A DNA stretch of 64,000 nt from Eonycteris spelaea (Eukaryota; Chordata; Mammalia; Chiroptera; Pteropodidae), in assembly GCA_003508835.1 (NCBI GenBank), contig PUFA01000027.1, positions 3,844,001 through 3,908,000 on the forward strand, in the 5' to 3' direction. The position numbers and the translations under genes were made by a program. Position 1 is the first letter of the stretch; every line of letters starts with the position of its first letter. The notes beneath the pieces were generated by a model. That model was not told the origin of the DNA and did no database searches. It saw only the letters and a list, made by a program, of their open reading frames with translations. Shown one piece after another: positions 35,371 through 45,356 of this stretch.

Positions 35371-37638
35371 GGGGCTTCAGGTCAAGATGGCGGAGTAGGT
35401 AAATGTGTGCTTGCCTCCTCCCAGGACCATGTCCAAATTCTCTATTTTTTTTTTAGCTTTAAACATAGTTTATTTCCTCCTTTGCAAACACACAAGCCCT
35501 CTGACCATTACGCAGGGCTCCACAAGTTAAATAAAAACTTACATTAGAGTTTATTTGTCTTACATAATTCAAAATATAGTGGATTTTGAGAGCAAATGGG
35601 TGCCGACTGCAGGGGGATCAGGAGGGAATTAGGGCAGGTGCCAGGAACAGGGGGCATGCGTTTTCCTACAGTGTTTATTGAAATAGGCAGTAATCAGTAC
35701 AGGTGTATCGTACGTGCAGTTATCCAAAGTTAGCACATCCAGAAGAGGTGCTGCATCTCATGGTTTCTCTGTCTCTATAATAAATGCCGAGAGTACTCCT
35801 CTAAAGCACAAGACTTCTCACTAGTAGTCCTGGTACCAGTAATAGAATATGATTATTATTAAACATCTTCAATGTGGTTTTCATTACAAAAAACCTGTTT
35901 CACATAAAAGCTTCATAATATAATCCAGAGCCAGAATTAGTACATGTTTAAAACCTGAAGCCAGGCTGGCTATTTCTGATCATGTTTTCATTGTTTCCAG
36001 TGCTTTTTACTTTCACTAAGATGCACCCATATTCCTACCAGTTTAAACATACACAGAACACTTTGCTCTGAGCACCACGATTGCCTTTCTGTGGCCTCTT
36101 TGGGATTATAATCCTTATCCAAGGAGAAGACCTCTAATTTCTATTCAGACTTGCTCTTTCTCCCAAATCACGTGAGTGTTGATCAAATCCCAGCCAACGT
36201 CAGATGCAAACAAAGGTTTGTGAGTAGAGGCCTAAAGAGTAATTATGAATAACTTTATAATGATATGATTAAGAAAACACAAAGAAAATGAATGAGTTCT
36301 TCTTATAAGAAGCCTGGACTTGAATTTAAACAAGAGATGGACATGAAAGGAATGAAATATTCCAAATTCTAACTAAACTATAGAACAACTATCATGGAGA
36401 ATTGCCTGAAGGCTAGCTGAACAGAAGTCTTACATCAGAAGAAGCTATGTCAAGACTGGTAGGAGGAGTAGAGACGCAGAACAGGCTTGTCCCATATCCA
36501 TGTGTGGTGATTCAAAACTGGGAGGGATATCTTGGCTGCAGAGGTCCCCCCTGAGATGTGAGGGGTTCTAACCCCACACCAGGTTCCTCATCTCAGTATT
36601 CTAGTGCTGAGAAGAGAAGTCCCTATAATTTCTGATTGTGAAAACCAGCAGAGATTGTGGCTAAGTGAGTCAGTGGCTTTCTGGAGTTCCAGGCATTTCT
36701 CTTAAAGAGCCTGTGCATGGATTTACTCAATGACAGACTTGCTCTGAGCTCCAATGCTGGGGCAGCAGCTCAAAAGATGTCAGGAGTATATGGGGAGGAA
36801 CTGAAGAGTCTGGCTTCAGGGTGTCGGCTGGAGAGGCAGCTTTCTCCGAGATAGAAGTGCTGGCAGAAGCCATTGTTGCCTTGCTGAGCCCTCCCCTACT
36901 CAACAAAGCTAGGGTAGCAATATTCATACCAGACAAAATAGACTTTAAAAAAGAAAGGATGAAATAAGAAACAATGAAGAACCCAATCATTCCACTTCTG
37001 GGTATTTATCTAAGAAACCCAAACACTAATTCTAAAAGACACATATACTCATATGTTCACTGCAGCATTATTTACAATAGCCGAGATATGGAAGCAACCT
37101 AAGTGTCCATTAATTGATGAATGGATAAAGAAGTGGTGGTACATGTATACAATGGAATATTACTCAGTTCTAAAAAAGAATGAAACCTTGCCATCTGCAA
37201 CAATATGGATGTATCTGGATGGTATAACACTAAGTGAAATAAGTCAGAGAAAGACAAGTATCATATGATTTCACTTATATGTGGAATCTAAAACACAAAA
37301 TAAACAAAACAAGTAAACTCAGATACAGAGAACATTTTGATGGTTGCCAGATGGGAGAGGTTTGGGAGGATAGGTTAAAAAGGGGAGGGGATTAAGATGT
37401 GAAAATTGGTCATTACAAAATAGTCATGGGGATGTAAAATATAGCATAGGGTATGTAGTGAATAATATTGTTATAACTATGTATGGTGTCAGATGGGTAC
37501 TAGATTTATTGGGATGATCACTTTGTAAGTTATCTAAATGTGTAATTACCATGTTGTACACTTGAAACTTATATAATATTATATGCCAACTGTAATTGAA
37601 AAGTAAATTTAAAAAATTAAGCCAAGTAAAAAAATAAA
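35371..37638 (+). mobile_element. L1 insertion with both ends and target-site duplication, internally deleted
   Basis: It begins at the L1 5' end (GGGGCTTCAGGTCAAGATGG then CGGAGTAGG). The 5' UTR continues after a nested insert at about 36371-36897, with the block GCAGCTTTCTCCGAGATAGA, then 'agaagccattgttgccttgctgagccc'. A short endonuclease fragment follows (about 36903-36950, TAGCAATATTCATACCAGAC). The sequence then jumps to the ORF2 C-terminus (about 36975-37300, an 'IWKQPKCP...DEWIKK' frame) and the 3' UTR ending near 37638. ORF1 and most of ORF2, including the RT core, are absent. An 11-bp duplication CAATTATAAAC (35359-35369) / CAATTGTAAAC (37639-37649) brackets the whole, so it integrated as one event. 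Confidence 0.85.
35442..36360 (-). pseudogene. Nested retrocopy of an unidentified transcript's 3' part, minus strand
   Basis: This 919-bp segment interrupts the L1 5' UTR and is flanked by a perfect 10-bp duplication TCCAAATTCT (35432-35441 and 36361-36370). On the minus strand it ends in an A10 tail (plus-strand T run 35445-35454), preceded at the expected distance by an AATAAA signal (plus TTTATT at about 35470). Further AATAAA motifs lie upstream, a pattern typical of a 3' UTR with alternative polyadenylation. I see no long ORF and do not recognise the parent gene, so the copy may contain only UTR. It must be younger than the L1 it sits in. Confidence 0.75.
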
Positions 37639-37649
37639 CAATTGTAAAC

Positions 37650-38780
37650 TTTAAAACATCCCTTATAGTTGGGTCTTTCTCTCCAGGTACAAACACATTT
37701 AGTTCCTCTTTGATATTTCTTATGTAACATGCTTCAAAAATTCAGAAATATGCTAAATAAAGAGTAGTATGTTTTCAAAACCTACTTTCAAAGAATAGAG
37801 TTTCCATGAATTTGTTTACTTCTCTCATCCCTGGAACTGTTATGTTTAAGCTTGAAATTTTGGCTTTCAAGACTATCTGCTTTCTTAACATTGCATTTCA
37901 ATAATGAAAACTAATGAGAAGTAAAAATGTTTAAAGACCTTCTTCCTTACAGTTTCACCTCCACGTAGTGATGTTCCTATTTGGAACTCCAAGTAAGGTG
38001 GAAAATGACAGATCATCCATGTGTTGTTTGGGGGACTGCAAGTAGTTACCGTGTTTAAGACAGGCTTATTCATCTCTCCAGGCTTCTAAGCATGTGAAGG
38101 TTGTCTGGGTCAAAGATGTACCTTGTCTCAGGTTTTCCTTTTTATAATTCTGAATGATCTAGAGTTTGGAATTTACTAACCATACATTTAAAACTGAGCC
38201 ACTTGTGCTACTGAAGCCAAGCCCGTGGGCATGTTGTTTCCATATTTAATGACGTAAGTTTTCCAGGTCTTTCATCACCAGCCTTTCCCATTCATCAATC
38301 CTTTCTCACTCTGCCCTAGAAAAAAAGGCTTTAACATTTCTTGCAAGTAAGACTTACTTTCAACATAAGGTTAAGACTAGGGCATAATACAAAGTAACAA
38401 TTCACTATGCTCCACATAAATGTTTCCTTTTTCCCCCTTTCAGTTTATTATTATTATTTTTTTGTATTCACTGATTTCTCTCTCTTTTGACCTCAACTTC
38501 TCTGCTTGTTAAAAAACTTCTTTAGCAACCTCTTTCATGTCTATTTGGGTAGTTGCTGTGTTGATCTTCCCTATGGGTATGGGTATATTGTGGTTGTTAT
38601 ATTTTGTGTGCCCTGAAAGGCTTAGGTTTTGAGAAATTTCTCCCTTCTTATTGAACAAAAATCTTTTCAGAGCAATTTTTTCAGCGTGGATATGTATCTG
38701 CTTATATTTTGACAGAAAAATTTGAATGGAATCTGGGAGAAATCGTGATTAGACTAGCATATTGGAAGGTAGTGAGAATT
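37650..38780. other. Intergenic sequence, nothing recognised
   Basis: AT-rich DNA with no confident repeat family and no supported ORF. Confidence 0.45.
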
Positions 38781-38784
38781 ACCT

Positions 38785-38870
38785 AACCCAGTTCATTGAC
38801 ATGGGAGAAAATCCAGGCACAGAGTGGTTGAGCAACTTGCTGAGTAACACAGTGAAGAGAAACACGGGAG
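38785..38870 (-). mobile_element. MIR SINE fragment, antisense
   Basis: GACATGGGAGAAAATCCAGG, then CACAGAGTGGTTGAGCAACT and TTGCTGAGTAACACAG correspond to the MIR 'gaggaaactgaggcacagagaggttaagtaacttgcccaaggtcacacag' stretch. Confidence 0.6.
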
Positions 38871-39569
38871 GAAGGATAAAGAAAAGGCCTGTATGAAGTG
38901 TACTGATCTGAATGAGCGGCAAAGAAAATAACACAGACTTTATTTTCAGTTCATGGCTACTTTGACCACAAGAGGAAACCTGGTCAGCCAAAATTGAAAG
39001 GTCAATGGAACAGAGAAAGTTTTTCTCACAAGACATAGCTCACTGTCCAGCCTATTGAAGAAAAATAAAGGTCATCTATCATTATTTTCACCATTGTTGC
39101 TTTATTTCTCACCTCAAGGCTTAACCGTACCACTATGTCTCAGGTTCTCACTCATCATTTGCCGTTTCGGAGCATTGATTGCCCAATACTCTGTGGACAT
39201 TTTCTGCTCCATTTAGATTGAATTACTTCTTTTATTGATACTTTTTTATTAATTCATTGGCAGAATGTTTTATCCACATTTTTATAAGAGCTCTGGCTCT
39301 GAAAGGAGTATTTATACATGTACTTTAACCCCAAAGGAAACCAGAAAAAAAGTAAACTGGAACAAGAAATTAACTTTCAATTTACAGGGATATTAAGAGA
39401 TGAAGTATGGTTAGAAAAAATTTCCTGAAGTAAATAACCACACTGCCATTCAATCCTTGCCATTCATGCGGTTTGTCGTAATACCAAATTAAATCCATTT
39501 AAAAAATGTTCTGTGTTCCTTTAAACAAATTTTTCCTAAATTTTAGAAAAAGGAAAAAGTCCAAAGTAA

Positions 39570-40270
39570 TAAATAGTAGAGTGCTTGCTATTTGTAAGAC
39601 ACTGTTATAGGCCCTGAATAGGATATTAAAATGAGTAAATCCTTGCTTTTGGTAGTGAGTCATGTGTCTTTGTCTTTCAAAAAGTTTGCACTGACAAAAG
39701 GCTGGAGTTTGTGAGGAAAGCACACAAATTCCCACACTCTTGCCCCTTCATCACCAGCAAGTCAAGAGTTACTTGACACCCTTAAAATCACAAAATCCCT
39801 GCTCTCATGGAATTTGTATTCTAAGATGGTGGTGGTGGGAACGGATAATAAGCAGATAAGTAAAATATTTAAGTATTATAGAGAAAAATAGAGCAGCGGG
39901 GGCACTTAGGAGTTCTTGGCATTGTGATGTTGCAGTTTCAAATGCAGTTACCAGGGAGGGTCTTAACCTGATGGGGACTTGAAGTAATGGTTGAGTGAAA
40001 TAAAGGTGTTAGCCAAGAAGATTTTGTGGCAAGCCATCCCAAGTAGAGAACAGAAAGTGCCAAGGCCTCAGTTGGGAGTGTGCCTGGGCTATTCAAAGAT
40101 GAACCAGGAACTAGAAGGTGAGTGAGGCTGGAACTGGCCAACTAGAGAGAGAGCAATAGGAGAAAATTTGAAGAGCTGAGAAGTGGAGACTTTGGGGATT
40201 ACTCTGATTAGAAGCCACGGAGGCTTTTGTTGAGCATAGTGGCATCTGATTTACAGTTTAGGTAGATAAT
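39570..40270 (-). mobile_element. L2 LINE, antisense, long copy
   Basis: Antisense L2 order over about 700 bp: GTAAGACACTGTTATAGGCC near the 3' terminus, 'cctgctctcatggaatttgtattctaa', 'aaagtgccaaggcctcagttgggagtgtgcc', and a distal GAAGCCACGGAGGCTTTTGT, 'tgagcatagtggcatctgattta'. It ends about 470 bp before the SDHAF3 CpG island. Confidence 0.75.
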
Positions 40271-41040
40271 GACCAAAGTTGATCATGGCCAGAAGCAGGA
40301 ACACAAGAATCCATCCCAATATCCAGTTAAAGAGACAATTATGTTAGAAAAATAGTGATGAGAAATGGTTGAATTCCGCATAAATTTTGTTGGTGGAGCT
40401 ACCAAGATTTGCTAAGGGACCAAAGGTGTGTTGCCGCCAGCTTCAAAAAACTGGTCACACTCTCAGCATCACTTTTGCAAAAGGTGATTTGTAAAAAGTC
40501 CTGTTTCTACGTTTTCATCTCATACGATTTGATCGGAATCTCCAAGTTTGTGGCTCTGGAAACAATATTTGAAAAATGTTTCCTAATAATTCTTCTGCAG
40601 CCAATTTGACAAAACTGGTTCAGGGCTTACTTGGCTTACAGGAAAGAGGCCACACTTTTAGGGGACAAATTAGAAGAACAGCATTGTGCAAAGTACATAG
40701 GTTGGGGGGCTCGTGGATAGAGAAATAAATCTCACTCTGATCCCTCTCAGAACGCAGGAACACTACAAATGCCGGGAGTTGAGCTAACCACGGAGGGCTT
40801 CCTGGAGGAGACTAATTTTGAAAAAGACTTTCTCACGCCTTTACGAGGAGGGAAGATGGGAGAGAAAATTAATGTAAAAGACGATGGGCGACAACTGGCC
40901 CAAGCCAGACGGCTTGTTGGAGCCCTCTCTGAGCCCGACGTAGTCCTAGAGCGGTAGCAGCGCTGGCGCGACTCCGCGAAAGTCACGGCCCCTTTCACAA
41001 GGACCTCCGGCCTGCTTTCCGCGGGCCGCCGCAGCACGGG

Positions 41041-41052
41041 GTTTCCGGAAGG
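41041..41052. promoter_or_regulatory. Candidate ETS-family site
   Basis: GTTTCCGGAAGG contains the ETS core CCGGAAG on the plus strand and a partial palindrome on the other. ETS factors such as GABP commonly drive CpG-island promoters of mitochondrial genes. Confidence 0.45.
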
Positions 41053-41162
41053 CCCTGATTTGAGGGCGGACCAAAGCGGATGAAGGGTTACGTGCCTTCT
41101 TCCGCCCGTGTTCCGGTTCACCAATACCCGGCTTCCAGGGGGCGCGGGCGCGCATCGTCCAT

Positions 41163-41174
41163 TGCGCAGGCGCG
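41163..41174. promoter_or_regulatory. Candidate NRF1 site
   Basis: TGCGCAGGCGCG fits the palindromic NRF1 motif TGCGCANGCGC(A/G) completely. It ends 23 bases before the SDHAF3 ATG. NRF1 coordinates nuclear genes for respiratory-chain components, so the site fits the gene's role. Confidence 0.65.
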
Positions 41175-41197
41175 GTGCGCGGTGCACGGGCGGCGCT

Positions 41198-41371
41198 ATG
41201 CCTGCCGGGCACGTCTCGCGTGTCCGGGCCTTGTATCGGCGCATCTTGGTGCTGCACCGGCATCTGCCCCCAGACCTCAAAGCCCTTGGCGACCAGTACG
41301 TGAAGGACGAATTTAGGAGACATAAGACGGTTCGTTCTGACGAGGCCCAGCGTTTCTTGCAGGAATGGGAG
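41198..41371 (+). CDS. SDHAF3: Succinate dehydrogenase assembly factor 3, exon 1 (partial CDS)
   Basis: SDHAF3 (ACN9 in older usage, Sdh7 in yeast) is a small mitochondrial matrix protein of the LYR-motif family that helps mature the iron-sulfur subunit SDHB of complex II. This exon encodes residues 1-58. It opens [16 protein letters not shown], with the LYR tripeptide at residues 12-14, and continues with [20 protein letters not shown] (residues 24-43) and ends in FLQEWE, matching the family's first half closely. As I recall it, the human protein is 125 residues with the same register, so this is just under half. The ATG at 41198 is the first in-frame ATG; the open frame extends 30 codons upstream only through a GTG. 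The frame leaves family similarity exactly after GAG (41369-41371), at a phase-0 boundary followed by GCAAGTG, so the donor seems to be GC and not GT. The remaining residues would be in exon 2, not found in this window. Confidence 0.95.
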
Positions 41372-41378
41372 GCAAGTG
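41369..41378 (+). other. SDHAF3: SDHAF3 intron 1 donor, GC type
   Basis: GAG|GCAAGTG: exon end AG followed by GCAAGT, the extended consensus that GC-AG introns typically need. No better GT donor lies nearby. The closest, AA|GTGACT four bases on, is weak and would shift the frame relative to the family protein. Confidence 0.7.
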
Positions 41379-42257
41379 ACTGCCCCCTTTACTTCGCCAT
41401 AGACCTTTGGGGTCCCTCAGAGGTGTCCCGGTTTGTCCCAGTAACAGTCTGTCTGTCCCCCTGGTTTCCCCGGCCCCACGCAGAATCAGACGCAGCGGCA
41501 ACCCGTCGCGTTTGAATTAAATAGCGCGAAGCCATTCAAACAGTACTTCCCAAAGTCACATCCCGGTCCTTTTCTCCCACCGGCTCCTCGCTGGAGCAGT
41601 TCCCGTTATATCTACTGCAGTTCATTTTAACTGTTCAAGTCTTGCCCATACCAGGCGCTGGAGGAGGAGGATGGGAGGTTACAAAATTGAATAAATCACC
41701 ATCAGGTCCTCAAAGAACTTAACCACCGTGCAGCTTTTGTACCCTGCAATGCCTTGCACGCAGCAAACAAATTAATGGTTTTCTCATTAGTTTTCAGACT
41801 TAGAGGTTTGTTTCCATAATTACTGTTTTTAAAAATCTCAGTGCTCTTTGTTGCGTCTTAATATCAATTGACTGATAGAGAAATCAGTTAAGACCGAAGG
41901 AGAAAATGCTGGTCAGAGTTAAGTCAGGTGAAAGTTGGTTTCTCCTGAGTTTCAGGTCGGTTACTTTGTTAACATTACCCTGTAATCATTGCACTAGATA
42001 CATACGTTAGGGATTAGCGCTTTGACTCCTCTCTCCTTTTTGAGTGAAAGAAAAAAGGTATTCAGAGTATTTCGTGTTGTTGGAGGCATTGCAGGATTGC
42101 CTCTAGTTCTGCTTTGCAAATATCAAGAATGAATGGAATTGGAGATTAGAGTGAAAACTCAGGTGTTTGAAAACATGAAACAGTGTTGGTAAAAGAACCA
42201 GAGGTAAGCGATTTGTCAGCCTAAAAAGTTGATGGCTGGAGAGGAGATGACTGAAGG

Positions 42258-42290
42258 TTTTGTTGTTTTTTTGTTTGTTTGTTTGTTTTA
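42258..42290. repeat. (TTTG)n microsatellite
   Basis: TTTG/TTTGT units in a T-rich run, in the proximal part of intron 1. Confidence 0.85.
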
Positions 42291-42494
42291 ATTGTAAAAG
42301 TTATGGTTAGGGTGAACACAGAACCTTTTCACCAAATCCCACAATTCTTGATCGTATAATCATGAAGCTTGCAAGAGGGACATTTAGGACAATGATACAA
42401 TTTAGAACTTTCCTAAATATATGTAAACGATGTAATTAGCCGGCGGGGGGGGGGTGGGGGGCGCGGGACCAGGGAAGTTGAATGTCTTTAAATG

Positions 42495-42720
42495 CAGTAT
42501 GGTATCTTTTAATATGGTAACTTGGTCTTGGAGTCAGAAAACTGGATCCAAATTCAGGTTTTGGCATTTATTGTCAGATCACTTAACTTTTCCTACTTGT
42601 TTTCTAATCTGTAAAATAATAACTATTTACAATAGGCCCCTCTAAGTTAGTGTATATAAATGTATTTAAAAGCACTTTGTAAATTGTTAATTGCAACCCA
42701 ACTGTAGGATATTAAGGTGT
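42495..42720 (+). mobile_element. MIR SINE
   Basis: CTTGGTCTTGGAGTCAGAAA, 'actggatccaaattcaggttttggcatttattgtc', TTTTCTAATCTGTAAAATAA and the downstream 'aaaagcactttgtaaattgttaattgcaa' reproduce the MIR order. Confidence 0.8.
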
Positions 42721-42917
42721 TTGTTAAGTGATAACTATGAAGCTAGGTCAGTTTGTGGCTGAACAGGAAGGAGAGTCTCGCTCTATTTGGGAAGAAATAA
42801 GGGCACTTTGAGAGATCCTAAAGTTTAAGAATTTGGAAGAATTTTAGGGAAAGAATAGGAACTCAGAATAAATTTATAATAGGCTGGAGGAGAGAGATAT
42901 TAAACAAACTGGGGAAA

Positions 42918-43075
42918 GCCTATGACCATGCCAGCCCGATCCCGTCTGATCTCGGAAAGTAAGCAGGGTCAGGCCTGGTTAGCTTCCACAACATATCAGA
43001 GGGCACATGATATCAATTGACTTATTACTTGGATGGGAGACCAGGTGCTGTAAGCGTAAAAAATAAAAAATAAGG
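42918..43075 (+). mobile_element. 5S rRNA-derived SINE, second copy, interrupted
   Basis: Its 5S-like parts are GACCATGCCAGCCCGATCCC, GTCTGATCTCGGAAAGTAAG, CAGGGTCAGGCCTGGTTAG and, after an interruption, TACTTGGATGGGAGACCAGG and TGCTGTAAGCGT, then an A-rich tail (GTAAAAAATAAAAAATAAGG). Compared with 5S rRNA it lacks a few bases after CC and about 10 bases after GAGACC. It is younger-looking than the MIR or L2 copies around it. I found no convincing target-site duplication. Confidence 0.85.
42983..43025 (+). other. 43-bp L1M-derived insert inside the 5S-derived SINE
   Basis: The SINE is split between GGTTAG and TACTTGG by sequence ending TCAGAGGGCACATGATATCA, then ATTGACTTAT. The same word string occurs in the L1M fragment at about 43653-43686 with a single mismatch over 34 bases. 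TACT is shared at the right junction, as in microhomology-guided repair. Confidence 0.8.
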
Positions 43076-43189
43076 GATTGTAAACTGACAAGGTCCTTGC
43101 AATCTGTGAGGTCAACCAAGGGTTGCCGCATCAAAAAAAACTGAGTAAGTAAAAATGTGTTTATTGACCTAGGAGGCTCTGTATCAACA

Positions 43190-43880
43190 GTTCAGCTTTT
43201 TTCTCAACTCTTGAAATAATGTTAGATTTATAGAAAATTACAAAGACGGTGCAGAGTTCTCATACATCCTATACACAGCTTCCCGTTATGTTAACATTTT
43301 ACATAACTATAAGTACAATTATCAAAACCAAGAAATTGACATTGCTACAGCACTGTTAACTACAGGTTTTGTTTATATTGCCCATATTTCTACTAATGTT
43401 CTTACCTTGTTCTAGGATTTAATCCAGGGTCTCGCATTGCATTTAGTCATCCTGTCCCTTTAATTTCTTTTGGTCTATGATAGTTCCTCAGTCTTTTCAT
43501 ATTTTCATGTCCTTGACACTATTTTGAAAAGTATTAGTTATTTTGTAGAATGTCTCTCAATTTTGGTTTGTCTGATGTGTTCTCTTGATTAGATTTGATG
43601 TTATACTGGGAAAGACATCACTAGGTCGATGTGCCCTTCTCAACACGTCATTTCAGAGGGCACGTGATATCAATTGACTTATTACTAGTGATGTTAAAAC
43701 TGATCACTTGGTTAAGGTGATATCTGCCAGGTTTCTCCACTATAAGGTTACTATTTTCCATTTTGAAATTAATACATATTTGGGGGGAAATACTCTGAGG
43801 CTATATAAATATCCTGTTTCTCCTTAAACTTTGCCAACTAATTTTAGCATTCATTGATGGATCTTGCCATTGTGTTCCAA
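43190..43880. mobile_element. Ancient L1M noncoding (3' UTR-type) sequence
   Basis: A long run of words known from old L1 noncoding regions: TACAATTATCAAAACCAAGA, 'ggatttaatccagggtctcgcattgcatttagtcat', TAGAATGTCTCTCAATTTTG, GATCACTTGGTTAAGGTGAT and TCTGCCAGGTTTCTCCACTA, then 'ttttagcattcattgatgg'. The orientation was not determined. Confidence 0.75.
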
Positions 43881-45356
43881 TGGTGACTTTCTGTTTCCTT
43901 TATTCCTTCTAAATGTATTAGTTGGAAATGTTTCTATAGGGAAATATCCTTTCTTCCCTATTGATTTAACATTTTTCCTTTTTTTTTTTTTGAATGAAGA
44001 AAAAATGTATTCCGTGGGGCTATGGCCCTGTAGTTAATGAGTTGGCATCTGGGTAAAGATAGATTTAAACCTAGTTATCTAACTATTTGGATAAAATGAT
44101 AATTCTTACAGTTGCAAGGCCGCTCAGTCTAAGCTTGGGAATCTGAAGGGGTAGGGTGAATTCTACCAAGACAGCCAATTTCTTTTTTCTAAGGATGAGG
44201 GCTGGAGAAGAATCTGATGATTTAGAGGGAGAAAAACTTGGTTAGGTGAGTGACATCCTTCAGTCTTCTAAGTCTTTTTTTCCCCTCTTTTCTGTTCAAA
44301 ACATCTACTTTATGTTATACTTGATGCTACTAGTTATGGCATGGATTTATGGCATGGATTTCTATTGTTTTTGGTTAATGATGGTTAAAACTTGGTACAC
44401 ATCTGATTATAACATAAGCTTGAATGCTTATGTTTAGTTCATGCTAAATGAGAGTGACACAATTGTGGACTTACTGTGCTATGTGGAGTTGGTCTCTGGG
44501 ATTCTCTCATACGCTTCTAAAATTACTTATAAACTTGAATGGATTCTGAATCTGTTTTACTTTAAAGGGCAAAATTGAGTATGGGTACCACTGGAGAAAA
44601 GAAAGGGGAAAGATCAATAATGTTAGAAGCCCCAGTATTAGGAGGAGAGTTTTATATTTCCTTCATAGAAAACTGACAAATATTAGAGGGAATCAGCTGG
44701 GGAAGTTTCTGTTCAAGGACCATTTGGGGGAATGTAGGAAGAAAGTATTTCAGTTATCTTGAGGGGTAAAAACGTAAAGGGATCTTTACAGAGTAAATAG
44801 TGAAGCTATTTAATTCCTTACCATAAAGAAAAAAAAATGTAAGTTCAGGAAGAGATTTTGGGAATATGTTAGGGAGAATGTTTGACAACTGGTTGGTAAA
44901 ATTTCCATCTTAATATTACTCCCAAGTCTTGTAGGAGGCAACTATTAGAAGTGGAATTGGGGCTGGATAGATCAGGAGTCTTACTTTTATGGCATTTTTA
45001 AAGTCCTAACTATGCTCAGTTTGGAAGTAATGCTTTCCACTTTTCTCTGCGCCTACCCACTGTGGGGAGAATTTCTCACCACTTATCTTCTGGGAAATCA
45101 GAATAAGCATTGGAGATTAAACAGCAAGTAAAACATTTGTGATAGAATAGGGGACACAGTGAAAAACAGCTCTTAGGAGCTGCTTTGAAGAGATTCTTTG
45201 TGTTAATTTTCCCTTTTCTGTCTCATTTGTTTATGCTTATTGCTTTCTTAACTGATTTCTGTTCTCGAATAGCCTGCTTTGCTGTGTCTGTTGGGGATTT
45301 TTATAATGGAAATTCTGTTTCAGGAAAAATAAAAAGGCTTAAACATTCTATATATA

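Larger units (their letters stand above)
40750..41530. promoter_or_regulatory. SDHAF3: SDHAF3 CpG-island promoter
   Basis: CpG density rises sharply here against a CpG-poor background, peaks at about 40930-41330 and covers exon 1. There is no TATA box near the start codon, as usual for housekeeping mitochondrial genes. Candidate elements include an NRF1 site 24 bp before the ATG, an ETS site at 41041-41052, a second TTCCGG at 41111-41116, a CCAAT at 41121-41125, and a ZNF143-like ACTACAAATGCCGGGAG at 40762-40778. An out-of-frame ATG at 41080 would open a 78-codon upstream frame overlapping the true start, so transcription probably begins downstream of it, at about 41085-41190. Minus-strand frames of 125-177 codons in the island are composition artefacts. 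Confidence 0.85.

Noticed and set aside
37053..37268. 71-codon frame with DEWIKK and YTMEYYS motifs
   Set aside because: Not a host gene. It is the surviving C-terminal part of L1 ORF2 in the internally deleted L1.
41108..41197. 30-codon arginine-rich in-frame N-terminal extension of SDHAF3, which would look like a mitochondrial presequence
   Set aside because: It begins with GTG, not ATG, and there is no in-frame ATG upstream of 41198. The family protein starts at the position of the 41198 ATG.
40747..41323. Minus-strand frames of 177 and 125 codons opposite the SDHAF3 promoter and exon 1
   Set aside because: They lie in the CpG island where stop codons are rare, the longer one starts with TTG, and they have no family similarity. 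They are shadows of the island and of exon 1.
41372..41515. Continuation of the SDHAF3 frame past residue 58
   Set aside because: Similarity stops exactly at GAG|GCAAGT and the following residues are unrelated to the family, so this is intron read-through.
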